Source: Paracoccaceae bacterium (GTDB lineage Bacteria > Pseudomonadota > Alphaproteobacteria > Rhodobacterales > Rhodobacteraceae). Taken from it: 8,477 nt of DNA. Within the stretch, counting starts at the first letter, position 1, and every line of letters begins with the position of its first letter. The stretch covers positions 1-8,477 of the forward strand of contig JAGRMK010000246.1 in NCBI GenBank assembly GCA_020441345.1, written 5' to 3'. Positions 1-5,835 of the stretch are shown one piece after another. Position numbers and translations under genes: made by a program. The notes beneath the pieces are model-generated. The model worked only from the letters and a program-made list of their open reading frames with translations. It was not told where the DNA came from and searched no databases.

Positions 1-263
1 CGGTTCACGATGGCGCCCGGGACGGTGTCGGGCAGCCCTGCGAGAAGCACCGCCATGCGCGCGACGTGGCGGTTGTCCTCGCCCGCCTGGTTGGCGCAGC
101 CATAGATCACGTCATCCACCGCCGACCAGTCGACGGCATTATTGCGCTGCATCAGGGCCGCGAGTGGAGCCGCCGCGAGATCGTCTGCCCTCACCCCGGA
201 CAGCGCGCCGCCATAGCGACCGATGGGCGTGCGCACGGCATCACAGAGAAAGGCTTCGGTCAT
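1..263 (-). CDS. pcaF: 3-oxoadipyl-CoA thiolase (beta-ketoadipyl-CoA thiolase), N-terminal fragment
   Basis: Only the first 87 codons are inside the window; the gene runs off the left edge. The product is a thiolase that cleaves 3-oxoadipyl-CoA with CoA to succinyl-CoA and acetyl-CoA, the last step of the beta-ketoadipate and phenylacetyl-CoA routes. Visible family features are the opening 'CDAVRTPIGRYGGALS', 'VRADDLAA', 'DDVIYGCANQAGEDNRHVAR' (about residues 58-77) and 'LAGLPDTVPGAIVN' at the edge. The nucleophilic cysteine expected just after this last stretch (VNRLCGSG) lies outside. The start ATG (261-263) follows AGGAG with a 6-nt spacer. The gene lies downstream of a PaaX-type regulator on the same strand, which favours a role in phenylacetate degradation; the symbol paaJ would serve equally. 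A general acetyl-CoA acetyltransferase is less likely because of the GCANQAGEDNR stretch. Confidence 0.87.
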   Translation of the reverse strand, partial: MTEAFLCDAVRTPIGRYGGALSGVRADDLAAAPLAALMQRNNAVDWSAVDDVIYGCANQAGEDNRHVARMAVLLAGLPDTVPGAIVN

Positions 264-282
264 TCGGGTTCTCCTCATTCGC

Positions 283-296
283 TGACCGTTCGGTCA
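283..296. promoter_or_regulatory. Perfect 14-bp palindrome, candidate repressor operator of the thiolase gene
   Basis: TGACCGTTCGGTCA is TGACCG and its exact inverse around a 2-bp centre. It lies 19 bp upstream of the thiolase ATG and just downstream of the -10 hexamer, so it covers the expected transcription start (about position 291). This is a classic position for a repressor site. The adjacent PaaX is the first candidate to bind it. The form is also typical of TetR-family operators, and the site does not obviously resemble the E. coli PaaX site as I recall it. Confidence 0.6.
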
Positions 297-297
297 C

Positions 298-326
298 TGT
301 ATAAATTGGGACGTGTCACAAATCAA
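298..326 (-). promoter_or_regulatory. Candidate sigma70-type promoter of the thiolase gene
   Basis: Read on the minus strand there is a -35 TTGATT (326-321), a 17-bp spacer, and a -10 TATACA (303-298). This places the start of transcription near 291 and gives a leader of roughly 28 nt carrying the AGGAG ribosome site. A consensus TTGACA is also present at 343-338, but nothing acceptable as a -10 lies 16-18 bp from it. The promoter implies that the thiolase gene and what follows can be transcribed apart from paaX. Confidence 0.5.
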
Positions 327-355
327 CGAATATCTCCTGTCAATTTGTGACACGT
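311..355. repeat. 13-bp perfect inverted repeat spanning the -35 region, candidate operator pair
   Basis: ACGTGTCACAAAT (311-323) recurs as its exact inverse complement ATTTGTGACACGT (343-355), separated by 19 bp. The arm centres are 32 bp apart, close to three helical turns, so two bound proteins would face the same side of the DNA. Each arm contains its own small dyad GTGnCAC. One arm lies within the -35/spacer of the candidate promoter and the other just upstream of it. Function is inferred; a transcript hairpin is a less likely reading because the repeat lies upstream of the predicted transcription start. Confidence 0.55.
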
Positions 356-382
356 CAGGTATCTTGACGCTTCCCGGCAAAG

Positions 383-1282
383 TCATTGCATCGCCAAGGG
401 CTTTGTCGCATTGCGCAGAGACGACAGGCGCGCGGCAACGGCATCGCCGGCGTCCGGAATCCCGCCCTGCACGGCTTCGAACCGTGCCGCGATCCGCGAT
501 TCGGCGGCGTGGGCCAGAGCAAGATACAGCGCCGCGAAAAGATCGCGCGCCTGTTGCCCCGGCCAGTCCCGGGGCAGCGCCGAGGACGGCAGGCGCGGGT
601 CCGCCAGCAGAGCTCGGCGCCAGTCGTGCACCAGCAAAAGCCGCAACGTCAGCGCGTCCCGGTCCGTCAGCCCCGCCGCACGGCGCAGAACCGGGTCAAA
701 CCGCGCCAGAAACGCCTCGTAGGCGCGTCGGTGCGGCGTCAGATCCCACAGATGGGCGACGAAATCCGGCAGCAAACCGGCGGCATCATCGGCTGATGCA
801 TCGAAACCCAGCAGTCCGGGCGGCACCGCCCCCCGCGCCGGCCCGACCGCCATTTGCGGACGCAGACGGGCGAACCCCCTGGTTTCGAGCTGCGCCATCC
901 AAGCCTCGGCGCCGGTTTCTGGCGCGTAGACAAAGCGCCAGCGCGCCGGGTCCGGCGGGCCGTAGATCAGGCGGGCGGCGGCATCGAATTCCGCGCGCGC
1001 CGTGTCGGTGAGCCGGTAGAAGCTGCGCCGCCCGCGCCGCTGCCCCAGCAATTGCCCCGCAGCCACCAGTCGCGACACCGCCGTGCGCACCAGCGTTTCG
1101 GAAATGCCGACTTCGGCACAGACCTCGATGATCGTGCCGATCCAGACTTCGCCGCCGTGCGGCCCGACCGCATCGCCATAGAGGGTCACGATGAACCCCG
1201 CGGCACGCAGCGGCATGGAGGCCACGATCCGCGCGACATCTTGGAGAGTGTCTTCGGTTCGTGTCCCGTCTGATGCAACCAC
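383..1282 (-). CDS. paaX: PaaX-family transcriptional repressor
   Basis: A 299-residue cytoplasmic DNA-binding protein of the PaaX family, whose E. coli member represses phenylacetate catabolism genes and is released by phenylacetyl-CoA. The N-terminal winged helix (about 15-105) contains 'VWIGTIIEVCAEVGISETLVR' with 'TAVSRLVAAGQL' as recognition-helix region, followed by 'GRRSFYRLT' as the wing. A middle part holds 'RWRFVY' (114-119). The C-terminal PaaX part holds 'LWDLTPHRRAYEAFLARFDP' (178-197) and 'LPSSALPRDWPGQQARDLFA' (231-250), a stretch typical of the family. The start is GTG (1280-1282) with AAGGAG six bases upstream; the length is near that of E. coli PaaX. It precedes the thiolase gene on the same strand, with a separate promoter between them. 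Which ligand it senses here is inferred from the family and this neighbour. Confidence 0.88.
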   Translation of the reverse strand: MVASDGTRTEDTLQDVARIVASMPLRAAGFIVTLYGDAVGPHGGEVWIGTIIEVCAEVGISETLVRTAVSRLVAAGQLLGQRRGRRSFYRLTDTARAEFDAAARLIYGPPDPARWRFVYAPETGAEAWMAQLETRGFARLRPQMAVGPARGAVPPGLLGFDASADDAAGLLPDFVAHLWDLTPHRRAYEAFLARFDPVLRRAAGLTDRDALTLRLLLVHDWRRALLADPRLPSSALPRDWPGQQARDLFAALYLALAHAAESRIAARFEAVQGGIPDAGDAVAARLSSLRNATKPLAMQ

Positions 1283-1335
1283 CGCCGTCTCCTTGCCGAT
1301 CAGGAGTAGAATGGCACGCCATCGCCCTGCTGACG

Positions 1336-1351
1336 AGGGGGAACACCCCCT
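1336..1351. repeat. Small perfect hairpin in the divergent paaX / transporter gap
   Basis: AGGGGG, loop AACA, CCCCCT: a 6-bp perfect stem with a 4-nt loop. It lies in the 123-bp gap between the paaX start (1282) and the transporter start (1406). No T run follows on either strand, so it is not a convincing terminator. I see no clear -10/-35 pair for either gene in this gap, and no copy of the palindromes found upstream of the thiolase gene. Confidence 0.35.
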
Positions 1352-1405
1352 TGCCGCCTGCCGGGAACCGTGCGACGCAGACCGATCACATTGACAGGAG
1401 CCCGC

Positions 1406-2338
1406 GTGCAGCAGATCGATGCCCCCAGCCGTCCGACGCTGTTCAACTGGATCGAAATTTTCGGTCTCGGCGTGATCTGGGGGGCTTCATTCCTGACGAT
1501 GCATCTTGCCCTGGACGGCTTTGCCCCCTTCACGGTCGCCGCCGGGCGGATCACGCTGGCGGCGCTGGCGCTGGGTCTCTTGTGCTTCGTGCGCGGGTTG
1601 CCGCTGCCGTCGTGGCACGGGAATAGCCGGATCTGGGTGTTCGCGATCGGCATGGGTGTGTTCAGCAACGTCGTACCCTTTTCGCTGCTGGCCTGGGCTC
1701 AGCAGCATGTCACCTCGGGATTCGCCGGGGTATCAATGGCCATGGTGCCGCTGTTCACACTGGTCCTCGCGCATTTCCTTTTGCCAGGCGAACGCATGAC
1801 GCTGCAACGCATGGCCGGGTTCGCCCTGGGGCTTGTCGGTGTCGTGCTGCTGCTGGGCACCGAGTCGCTGGCCAGCGGCGGTGCGCAGCTGGAACCCGTC
1901 GCGCGGATCGTCTGTGTTCTGGCCACCCTGTCCTATGCCATCGGGTCGATGATCACGCGGCGCTGCCCGCCGGTCGATCCGATTGCCTTCAGCACCCTGG
2001 CACTGATTGCCAGCGCGGTCACGATCCTGCCGCTCGCCCTGCTGGTTGATGGCCCGCCAGTGGCGATGCCGCCCCTGCATGCACTGGCGTCGCTGGTCTA
2101 TCTGGGGCTTTTGCCCACCGCGCTGGCGACGCTGATCCTGGTGCATGTGATTCGCACCGCCGGGCCCACGTTTCTGACCCAGACAAATTATCACGTGCCG
2201 ATCTGGTCGGTGATTTTCGGCACGCTGCTGCTGGCCGAGCCCCTGCCGCCGCAGTTCTTGCTCGCGCTGGGTTTGATCCTGTCGGGGCTGATGGTCAGCC
2301 GCATCACCATCCGCAAGCGGCAGAGCGCGGCGGGCTGA
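1406..2338 (+). CDS. EamA-family (DMT superfamily) inner-membrane transporter
   Basis: A 310-residue polytopic membrane protein with the two-repeat, ten-helix plan of EamA/RhaT-type drug/metabolite transporters. Repeat 1 opens with 'FGLGVIWGASFLTMHLAL' and includes 'FSLLAWAQQHVTSGFAGVS' and 'VPLFTLVLAHFLLPGERM'. Repeat 2 begins near 'VARIVCVLATLSYAIGSMIT' and ends with 'IFGTLLLAEPLPP' and a last helix before a basic cytoplasmic tail. I choose the GTG at 1406 because AGGAG lies 5 bases upstream. An in-frame GTG at 1370 would add 12 residues but has no good ribosome site. Substrate cannot be told from sequence; the superfamily exports amino acids, nucleosides, aromatic compounds and others. The gene is divergent from paaX, so a link to aromatic metabolism is possible but unproven. 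Confidence 0.85.
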   Translation: MQQIDAPSRPTLFNWIEIFGLGVIWGASFLTMHLALDGFAPFTVAAGRITLAALALGLLCFVRGLPLPSWHGNSRIWVFAIGMGVFSNVVPFSLLAWAQQHVTSGFAGVSMAMVPLFTLVLAHFLLPGERMTLQRMAGFALGLVGVVLLLGTESLASGGAQLEPVARIVCVLATLSYAIGSMITRRCPPVDPIAFSTLALIASAVTILPLALLVDGPPVAMPPLHALASLVYLGLLPTALATLILVHVIRTAGPTFLTQTNYHVPIWSVIFGTLLLAEPLPPQFLLALGLILSGLMVSRITIRKRQSAAG

Positions 2339-2359
2339 ACCCCGGAGCTTCGGCGTGCG

Positions 2360-2391
2360 TAGGGTGCGTGCTTGCACGCACCGCCACCCTA
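2360..2391. repeat. Nested palindrome between convergent genes, REP-like element or bidirectional terminator
   Basis: GGTGCGTGC (2363-2371) and GCACGCACC (2374-2382) form a perfect 9-bp inverted repeat around TT. An overlapping outer pair, TAGGGTG (2360-2366) with CACCCTA (2385-2391), allows a competing fold. The element fills most of the 58 bp between the transporter stop (2338) and the glmM stop (2397), so a hairpin would form in both transcripts. There is no T run, so Rho-independent termination in the classic form is not shown. I recall the same sequence style at many gene ends in Rhodobacteraceae genomes; that is memory, not a search. Confidence 0.6.
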
Positions 2392-2396
2392 GTTCG

Positions 2397-3740
2397 TCAG
2401 AGTACGGCCTCGATTTCGGCGACCAGACCGCCGACAATTTCATCGAGCAGCGCCACATCTTCGCATTCCGCCATCACCCGCACCAAGGGCTCGGTTCCCG
2501 ATTTGCGGATCAGCAGACGGCCGGTGCCGGCCAGTCGCGCCTCGGCGGCGCGGATCGCCCCCTGCACGCTTGCGGCCTCCATCGGGGTTTGACCGGGGGC
2601 AAAGCGCACATTGCGCAGCTTTTGCGGCACCGGCTCGAATTGCCGGGTCAGGGCGCTGGCCTTCAACCCGGTTTCAGCCATCGCCTGCATGAACTGCAAT
2701 CCGGCAATCAACCCGTCGCCGGTGGTCGCGTAATCGGTCATCACGATATGCCCCGATTGCTCGCCGCCCAGGTTCAGCCCGCGTTCGCGCATCCGCTCGA
2801 CAACATAGCGATCGCCGACCGCCGTGCGTTCCAGCTTCAGCCCCTGACCCTGCAAGAATCGCTCAAGCCCCAGGTTCGACATCACCGTCGCCACCAGCGT
2901 GCCGTCGTTCAGGCGCTCTGCCTCGGCCCAGCGTCGCGCCAGAAGCGCCATGAACTGATCGCCATCGGCAACATGGCCGTGTTCGTCCAGGATCAACACA
3001 CGATCCGCGTCGCCATCCAGGCAGATCCCCAGATCAGCACCATGCGCGACCACGGTTTCCGCCGCTGCGTGCGGCTTGGTCGAGCCGACATCCTGGTTGA
3101 TGTTGGTTCCGTTGGGCGTCACCCCCACCGGGATCACCTCGGCGCCCAATTCCCAAAGAACCTCGGGTGCGGCCTTGTAGGCTGCGCCATTCGCGCAGTC
3201 GACCACCACCTTGAGACCGTTCAACCGGGTGCCGCGCGGCAGGGTGGTCTTGACATATTCGACATAGCGCCCGCGACCATCCTCGATCCGCTTCGCCCGT
3301 CCGATATCCAGCGGCGGCACCAGTTCAATCTCGCGCCCGAGGCTGGCTTCGATCTCGAGTTCGACCTCATCCGACAGCTTGAAACCGTCCGGTCCGAAGA
3401 ATTTGATCCCGTTGTCGGTGGCCGGGTTGTGGCTGGCGGAAATCATGATCCCTGCATCGGCCCGCATCGAGCGCGTCAGATACCCGACCGCCGGGGTCGG
3501 CACCGGTCCCAGCAGCAGCACGTTCATCCCGGTCGAGGCGAGCCCCGCAGTCAGCGCATTTTCCAGCATGTAGCACGACAGGCGCGTGTCCTTGCCGATC
3601 ACCACGCGGTGCCCGTTCTTGCCATCCGAGCGGAAATACCGCCCCGCCGCCGCGCCCAGCTTCAACGCGGTCTCGGCGGTCATCGGCCAGGAATTGGCCT
3701 GACCACGCACACCATCGGTGCCGAAAAAGGATCTGCTCAT
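2397..3740 (-). CDS. glmM: Phosphoglucosamine mutase
   Basis: A 447-residue cytoplasmic enzyme of the alpha-D-phosphohexomutase family that converts glucosamine-6-phosphate to glucosamine-1-phosphate, feeding UDP-GlcNAc for peptidoglycan and LPS. All four hallmarks are present in order: 'FFGTDGVRG' at the N-terminus; the phosphoserine loop 'ISASHNP' (100-106, catalytic Ser103 by alignment with E. coli Ser102); the metal loop 'DGDADR' (242-247); the sugar-binding 'GGEQSGH' (325-331); and the phosphate-binding 'RKSGTEPLVRVM' (412-423). Length matches the family (about 445). Its ATG overlaps the folP stop as ATGA (3737-3740), so it is probably the last, translationally coupled gene of a fol operon. 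Nothing looks degraded. The FGTDGVRG and GGEQSGH motifs favour GlmM over phosphomannomutase/phosphoglucomutase. Confidence 0.97.
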   Translation of the reverse strand: MSRSFFGTDGVRGQANSWPMTAETALKLGAAAGRYFRSDGKNGHRVVIGKDTRLSCYMLENALTAGLASTGMNVLLLGPVPTPAVGYLTRSMRADAGIMISASHNPATDNGIKFFGPDGFKLSDEVELEIEASLGREIELVPPLDIGRAKRIEDGRGRYVEYVKTTLPRGTRLNGLKVVVDCANGAAYKAAPEVLWELGAEVIPVGVTPNGTNINQDVGSTKPHAAAETVVAHGADLGICLDGDADRVLILDEHGHVADGDQFMALLARRWAEAERLNDGTLVATVMSNLGLERFLQGQGLKLERTAVGDRYVVERMRERGLNLGGEQSGHIVMTDYATTGDGLIAGLQFMQAMAETGLKASALTRQFEPVPQKLRNVRFAPGQTPMEAASVQGAIRAAEARLAGTGRLLIRKSGTEPLVRVMAECEDVALLDEIVGGLVAEIEAVL

Positions 3741-4738
3741 CTCTTGGTCTCCTCAACCGTCAATGCACGCCACAAAGCCAACGCCTGCACCGTTTCCGCC
3801 ACGTCGTGAACCCTCAGGATCTGCGCGCCCTGCCCCGCCGCCATCAGGGCAACCGCGATCGAACCCGAGACCCGCCGCGCGGCCTCGTCAACCCCCGACA
3901 GGGTGCCGATGAACCGCTTTCGGGACGCCCCCAGCAGAATCGGTGCCCCCAGCGCATGAAACAGCGACAGGCCGCGCAACAATGCCAGATTATGCGCCAG
4001 CGTCTTGCCAAAGCCGATGCCCGGATCCGTGATAAGTCGTCCCGCGTCGATCCCCTGCGCCTGCGCAAACTCGATGCGGCGCGCCAGGTGGTCATAGACC
4101 TCGGTCAGCACATCGTCGTAGCGCGGATCGGACTGCATCGTTTGCGGCGTGCCTTGCGCGTGCATCAGGCAGATCGGGGCACCCGACCGCGCGGCCACGG
4201 CGCCCAGGTCGGGGTCATGTGTCAGCGCCGAAACGTCGTTGATGATATCCGCCCCGGCGGCCAGCGCGGCCTCGGCCACGCGCGCCTTGCGCGTGTCGAT
4301 GGAGATCGGCGTGGTGATCCCGGCAGCGCGGATCGCGGCGATCACCGGCGCGGTGCGCGCGATTTCCTCGGACACGGCGACATCCGCCGCGCCGGGGCGT
4401 GTGCTTTCGCCGCCAATGTCCAGGATGTCGGCCCCCGCGGCAACCATCGCCTGTGCCCGGGCCATCGCCGCTTCGGGCGCATAAGCCGTGCCCCCGTCCG
4501 AGAAACTATCAGGCGTGACGTTGACGATTCCCATCACCAGCGGTCGGTCATTGGGCAGGCGCGGCAGGATCGGGCGCGGTTGCGCCAGCGTTTCGGCGGC
4601 AAGTGCCGGTGTCACAGGCCGGCGCGCGTGATCGAAAGCCTCGAGCGTGCGAAACCAGACATGCGCCGAGCCGGCAAGCGCAAGGGCGTCGCCTGGTCGT
4701 GGCAAATCGGTGCGGGCGCGCGGGTGGTGATAGATCAT
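3737..4738 (-). CDS. folP: Dihydropteroate synthase
   Basis: A 333-residue cytoplasmic TIM-barrel enzyme that joins 6-hydroxymethyl-7,8-dihydropterin diphosphate to p-aminobenzoate to give dihydropteroate; it is the sulfonamide target. Motifs in order: 'GIVNVTPDSFSDGG' (70-83), 'DIGGESTRPGA' (107-117), 'SIDTRKA' (146-152), 'IINDVSA' (165-171), 'LMHAQGTPQTMQ' (191-202), 'ITDPGIGFGKT' (236-246), 'LLGASRKRFIG' (268-278) and 'RVHD' (309-312). The pABA/pterin loops and the SRKRF phosphate site are intact. About 65 residues precede the barrel, longer than the E. coli enzyme (about 280 residues), and lack a recognisable domain; I recall such extensions in Rhodobacterales. The ATG has only a weak ribosome site. 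It lies 49 bp after folB and overlaps glmM by 4 bp. Confidence 0.96.
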   Translation of the reverse strand: MIYHHPRARTDLPRPGDALALAGSAHVWFRTLEAFDHARRPVTPALAAETLAQPRPILPRLPNDRPLVMGIVNVTPDSFSDGGTAYAPEAAMARAQAMVAAGADILDIGGESTRPGAADVAVSEEIARTAPVIAAIRAAGITTPISIDTRKARVAEAALAAGADIINDVSALTHDPDLGAVAARSGAPICLMHAQGTPQTMQSDPRYDDVLTEVYDHLARRIEFAQAQGIDAGRLITDPGIGFGKTLAHNLALLRGLSLFHALGAPILLGASRKRFIGTLSGVDEAARRVSGSIAVALMAAGQGAQILRVHDVAETVQALALWRALTVEETKR

Positions 4739-4760
4739 GTCCGTCGCCTAAGCCAGGCGC

Positions 4761-4779
4761 GGGCCTCTTGGCAAGGCCC
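4761..4779. repeat. Intercistronic hairpin between folB and folP
   Basis: GGGCCT (4761-4766) and AGGCCC (4774-4779) form a perfect 6-bp stem around a 7-nt loop in the 49-bp folB-folP gap. It ends 22 bp before the folP start codon in transcript order. No U run follows, so it is not a typical terminator. It could affect mRNA stability or folP translation, or be chance in GC-rich DNA. Confidence 0.3.
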
Positions 4780-4787
4780 TGCTCTGC

Positions 4788-5702
4788 TCAGACGGGAAAT
4801 GTTTCGACGGGCACGCGGCTTCCTGCCGAAAGACGCACCCCGTCTGGCATGATCAGCGCGGTCGCGGCCAGCAATTCGGCCAACCAAAGACCCAGGGCCG
4901 GGCCGTTTGCCGACCGGTCGATCGGCCCGTCGGCGCTGTCGAGCACCAGTTTCGAAGGCGCCCAGACAATCGTGTTGCCCTGCCGGATCGCCCAATCGAT
5001 TTCCGTGTGCGATTCCACGACCAGCCAGTCGCGGTTGTGCGATGCCAGGAGCCAGGCGTTCTGTTCGATAGCCAGCAGGTCGATGCGCCGCTGCACCGAA
5101 GTGATGCCGACCTGCGGCACGTCCTTGTCGGGCAGGCCGACGCAAAGCACGACCGGCAAGCCGCGCGCCTCAAGCGCGGCGATCCGGCGGTTCAGATCGC
5201 GGCCCGCCATCGCCTGGTTGTCCACATACACCACCAGAGGGTGCAGCGCCGTGCCCCCGTCCGGCCGCGATCGCACCGGTTGCGCGGCGCGGGTGCGCAC
5301 GATGTCTACACCCAGCTTGAATGGCCCGCGATCCAGCTTTTCGATCCGCACGAAGGCGCGCATTGCCTGCGGCGCGGCCAGGATGCGTTCGGCGATATGC
5401 TCAGCCAGGGTTTCCAGCAGGTTGACGCGCCCCAGCGCCAATTCGTCCGAGATCGCTTCGGTGATCCGGTCATAGGACATGATGCGGTCCACATCGTCAT
5501 CGACCGGGCCGGTCTGCGGCTGGACCTCGACCACGACGTTGAACATCAACCGCTGGGTCGTGCCGCGCTCAGCCTGAAAGGCACCGATCTCGGCCTCGAC
5601 AAGGTAATCGCGCAACGAGATACGGTCGCGCGGGTCACCGCTGGCCGTTGCCTCGGCACGCTCTTCGGGATGGGCAAAGGCCAGATGGGAATCGGTGCTC
5701 AT
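4788..5702 (-). CDS. folB: Dihydroneopterin aldolase with extra C-terminal domain
   Basis: A 304-residue protein. Residues about 27-137 are a FolB domain, which converts 7,8-dihydroneopterin to 6-hydroxymethyl-7,8-dihydropterin and glycolaldehyde in folate synthesis. Its residues are conserved by motif comparison with characterised enzymes: 'EIGAFQAERGTTQ' with Glu45 (Glu22-like), 'MSYDRI' with Tyr77 (Tyr54-like), 'LLETLAEHIA' with Glu97, and 'VRIEKLDRGP' with Lys122 (Lys100-like). Single-domain FolB is about 120 residues; here about 150 more follow. This tail is not HPPK (FolK) and has no motif I can assign firmly. It resembles the second half of MfnE/amino-acid-kinase-like proteins ('RRIDLLAIEQNAWLLA', 'IVWAPSKLVLD', 'LGLWLAELLAATALIMPDG'). 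The ATG follows GCGAGG. folP lies downstream in the same direction; 133 bp upstream holds no clear promoter. Confidence 0.92.
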   Translation of the reverse strand: MSTDSHLAFAHPEERAEATASGDPRDRISLRDYLVEAEIGAFQAERGTTQRLMFNVVVEVQPQTGPVDDDVDRIMSYDRITEAISDELALGRVNLLETLAEHIAERILAAPQAMRAFVRIEKLDRGPFKLGVDIVRTRAAQPVRSRPDGGTALHPLVVYVDNQAMAGRDLNRRIAALEARGLPVVLCVGLPDKDVPQVGITSVQRRIDLLAIEQNAWLLASHNRDWLVVESHTEIDWAIRQGNTIVWAPSKLVLDSADGPIDRSANGPALGLWLAELLAATALIMPDGVRLSAGSRVPVETFPV

Positions 5703-5835
5703 GCGGGCCTCGCTGGGGTTTGTGGCGTTTCAATCCGCGCCCGTCATACCCTGCCCAAGCCGTCACGCACAGACCCCGAGCGGCAGGAAATCGGCCCGCA
5801 GCGACGCCTGGCGCTTCCGGCCGACCCCGGTTTCG

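Noticed and set aside
338..343. Consensus TTGACA as the -35 of the thiolase promoter
   Set aside because: No acceptable -10 lies 16-18 bp downstream, whereas TTGATT with a 17-bp spacer reaches TATACA.
334..344. 11-bp match ATTGACAGGAG shared by the thiolase promoter region (minus strand) and the transporter start (1390-1400, plus strand)
   Set aside because: The transporter copy is explained by its AGGAG ribosome site; a TTGACAGGAG string of this length can arise by chance, and the two lie in different functional positions.
313..1011. Long plus-strand open frame opposite paaX, rich in Arg, Pro and Ala
   Set aside because: Low-complexity composition typical of a GC-rich antisense shadow; the minus-strand frame encodes a clear PaaX protein with a good ribosome site.
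2355..3809. 484-codon plus-strand open frame covering glmM
   Set aside because: It is the antisense frame of a fully conserved GlmM; its translation is His/Arg/Gln-rich with no domain, and it also runs through the folP-glmM junction.
4788..5249. Idea that the FolB C-terminal region is a fused FolK (HPPK)
   Set aside because: The HPPK signature (R-x-x-D-x-D-L-L) and its ATP/pterin motifs are absent; 'RRIDLLAI' resembles it only superficially.
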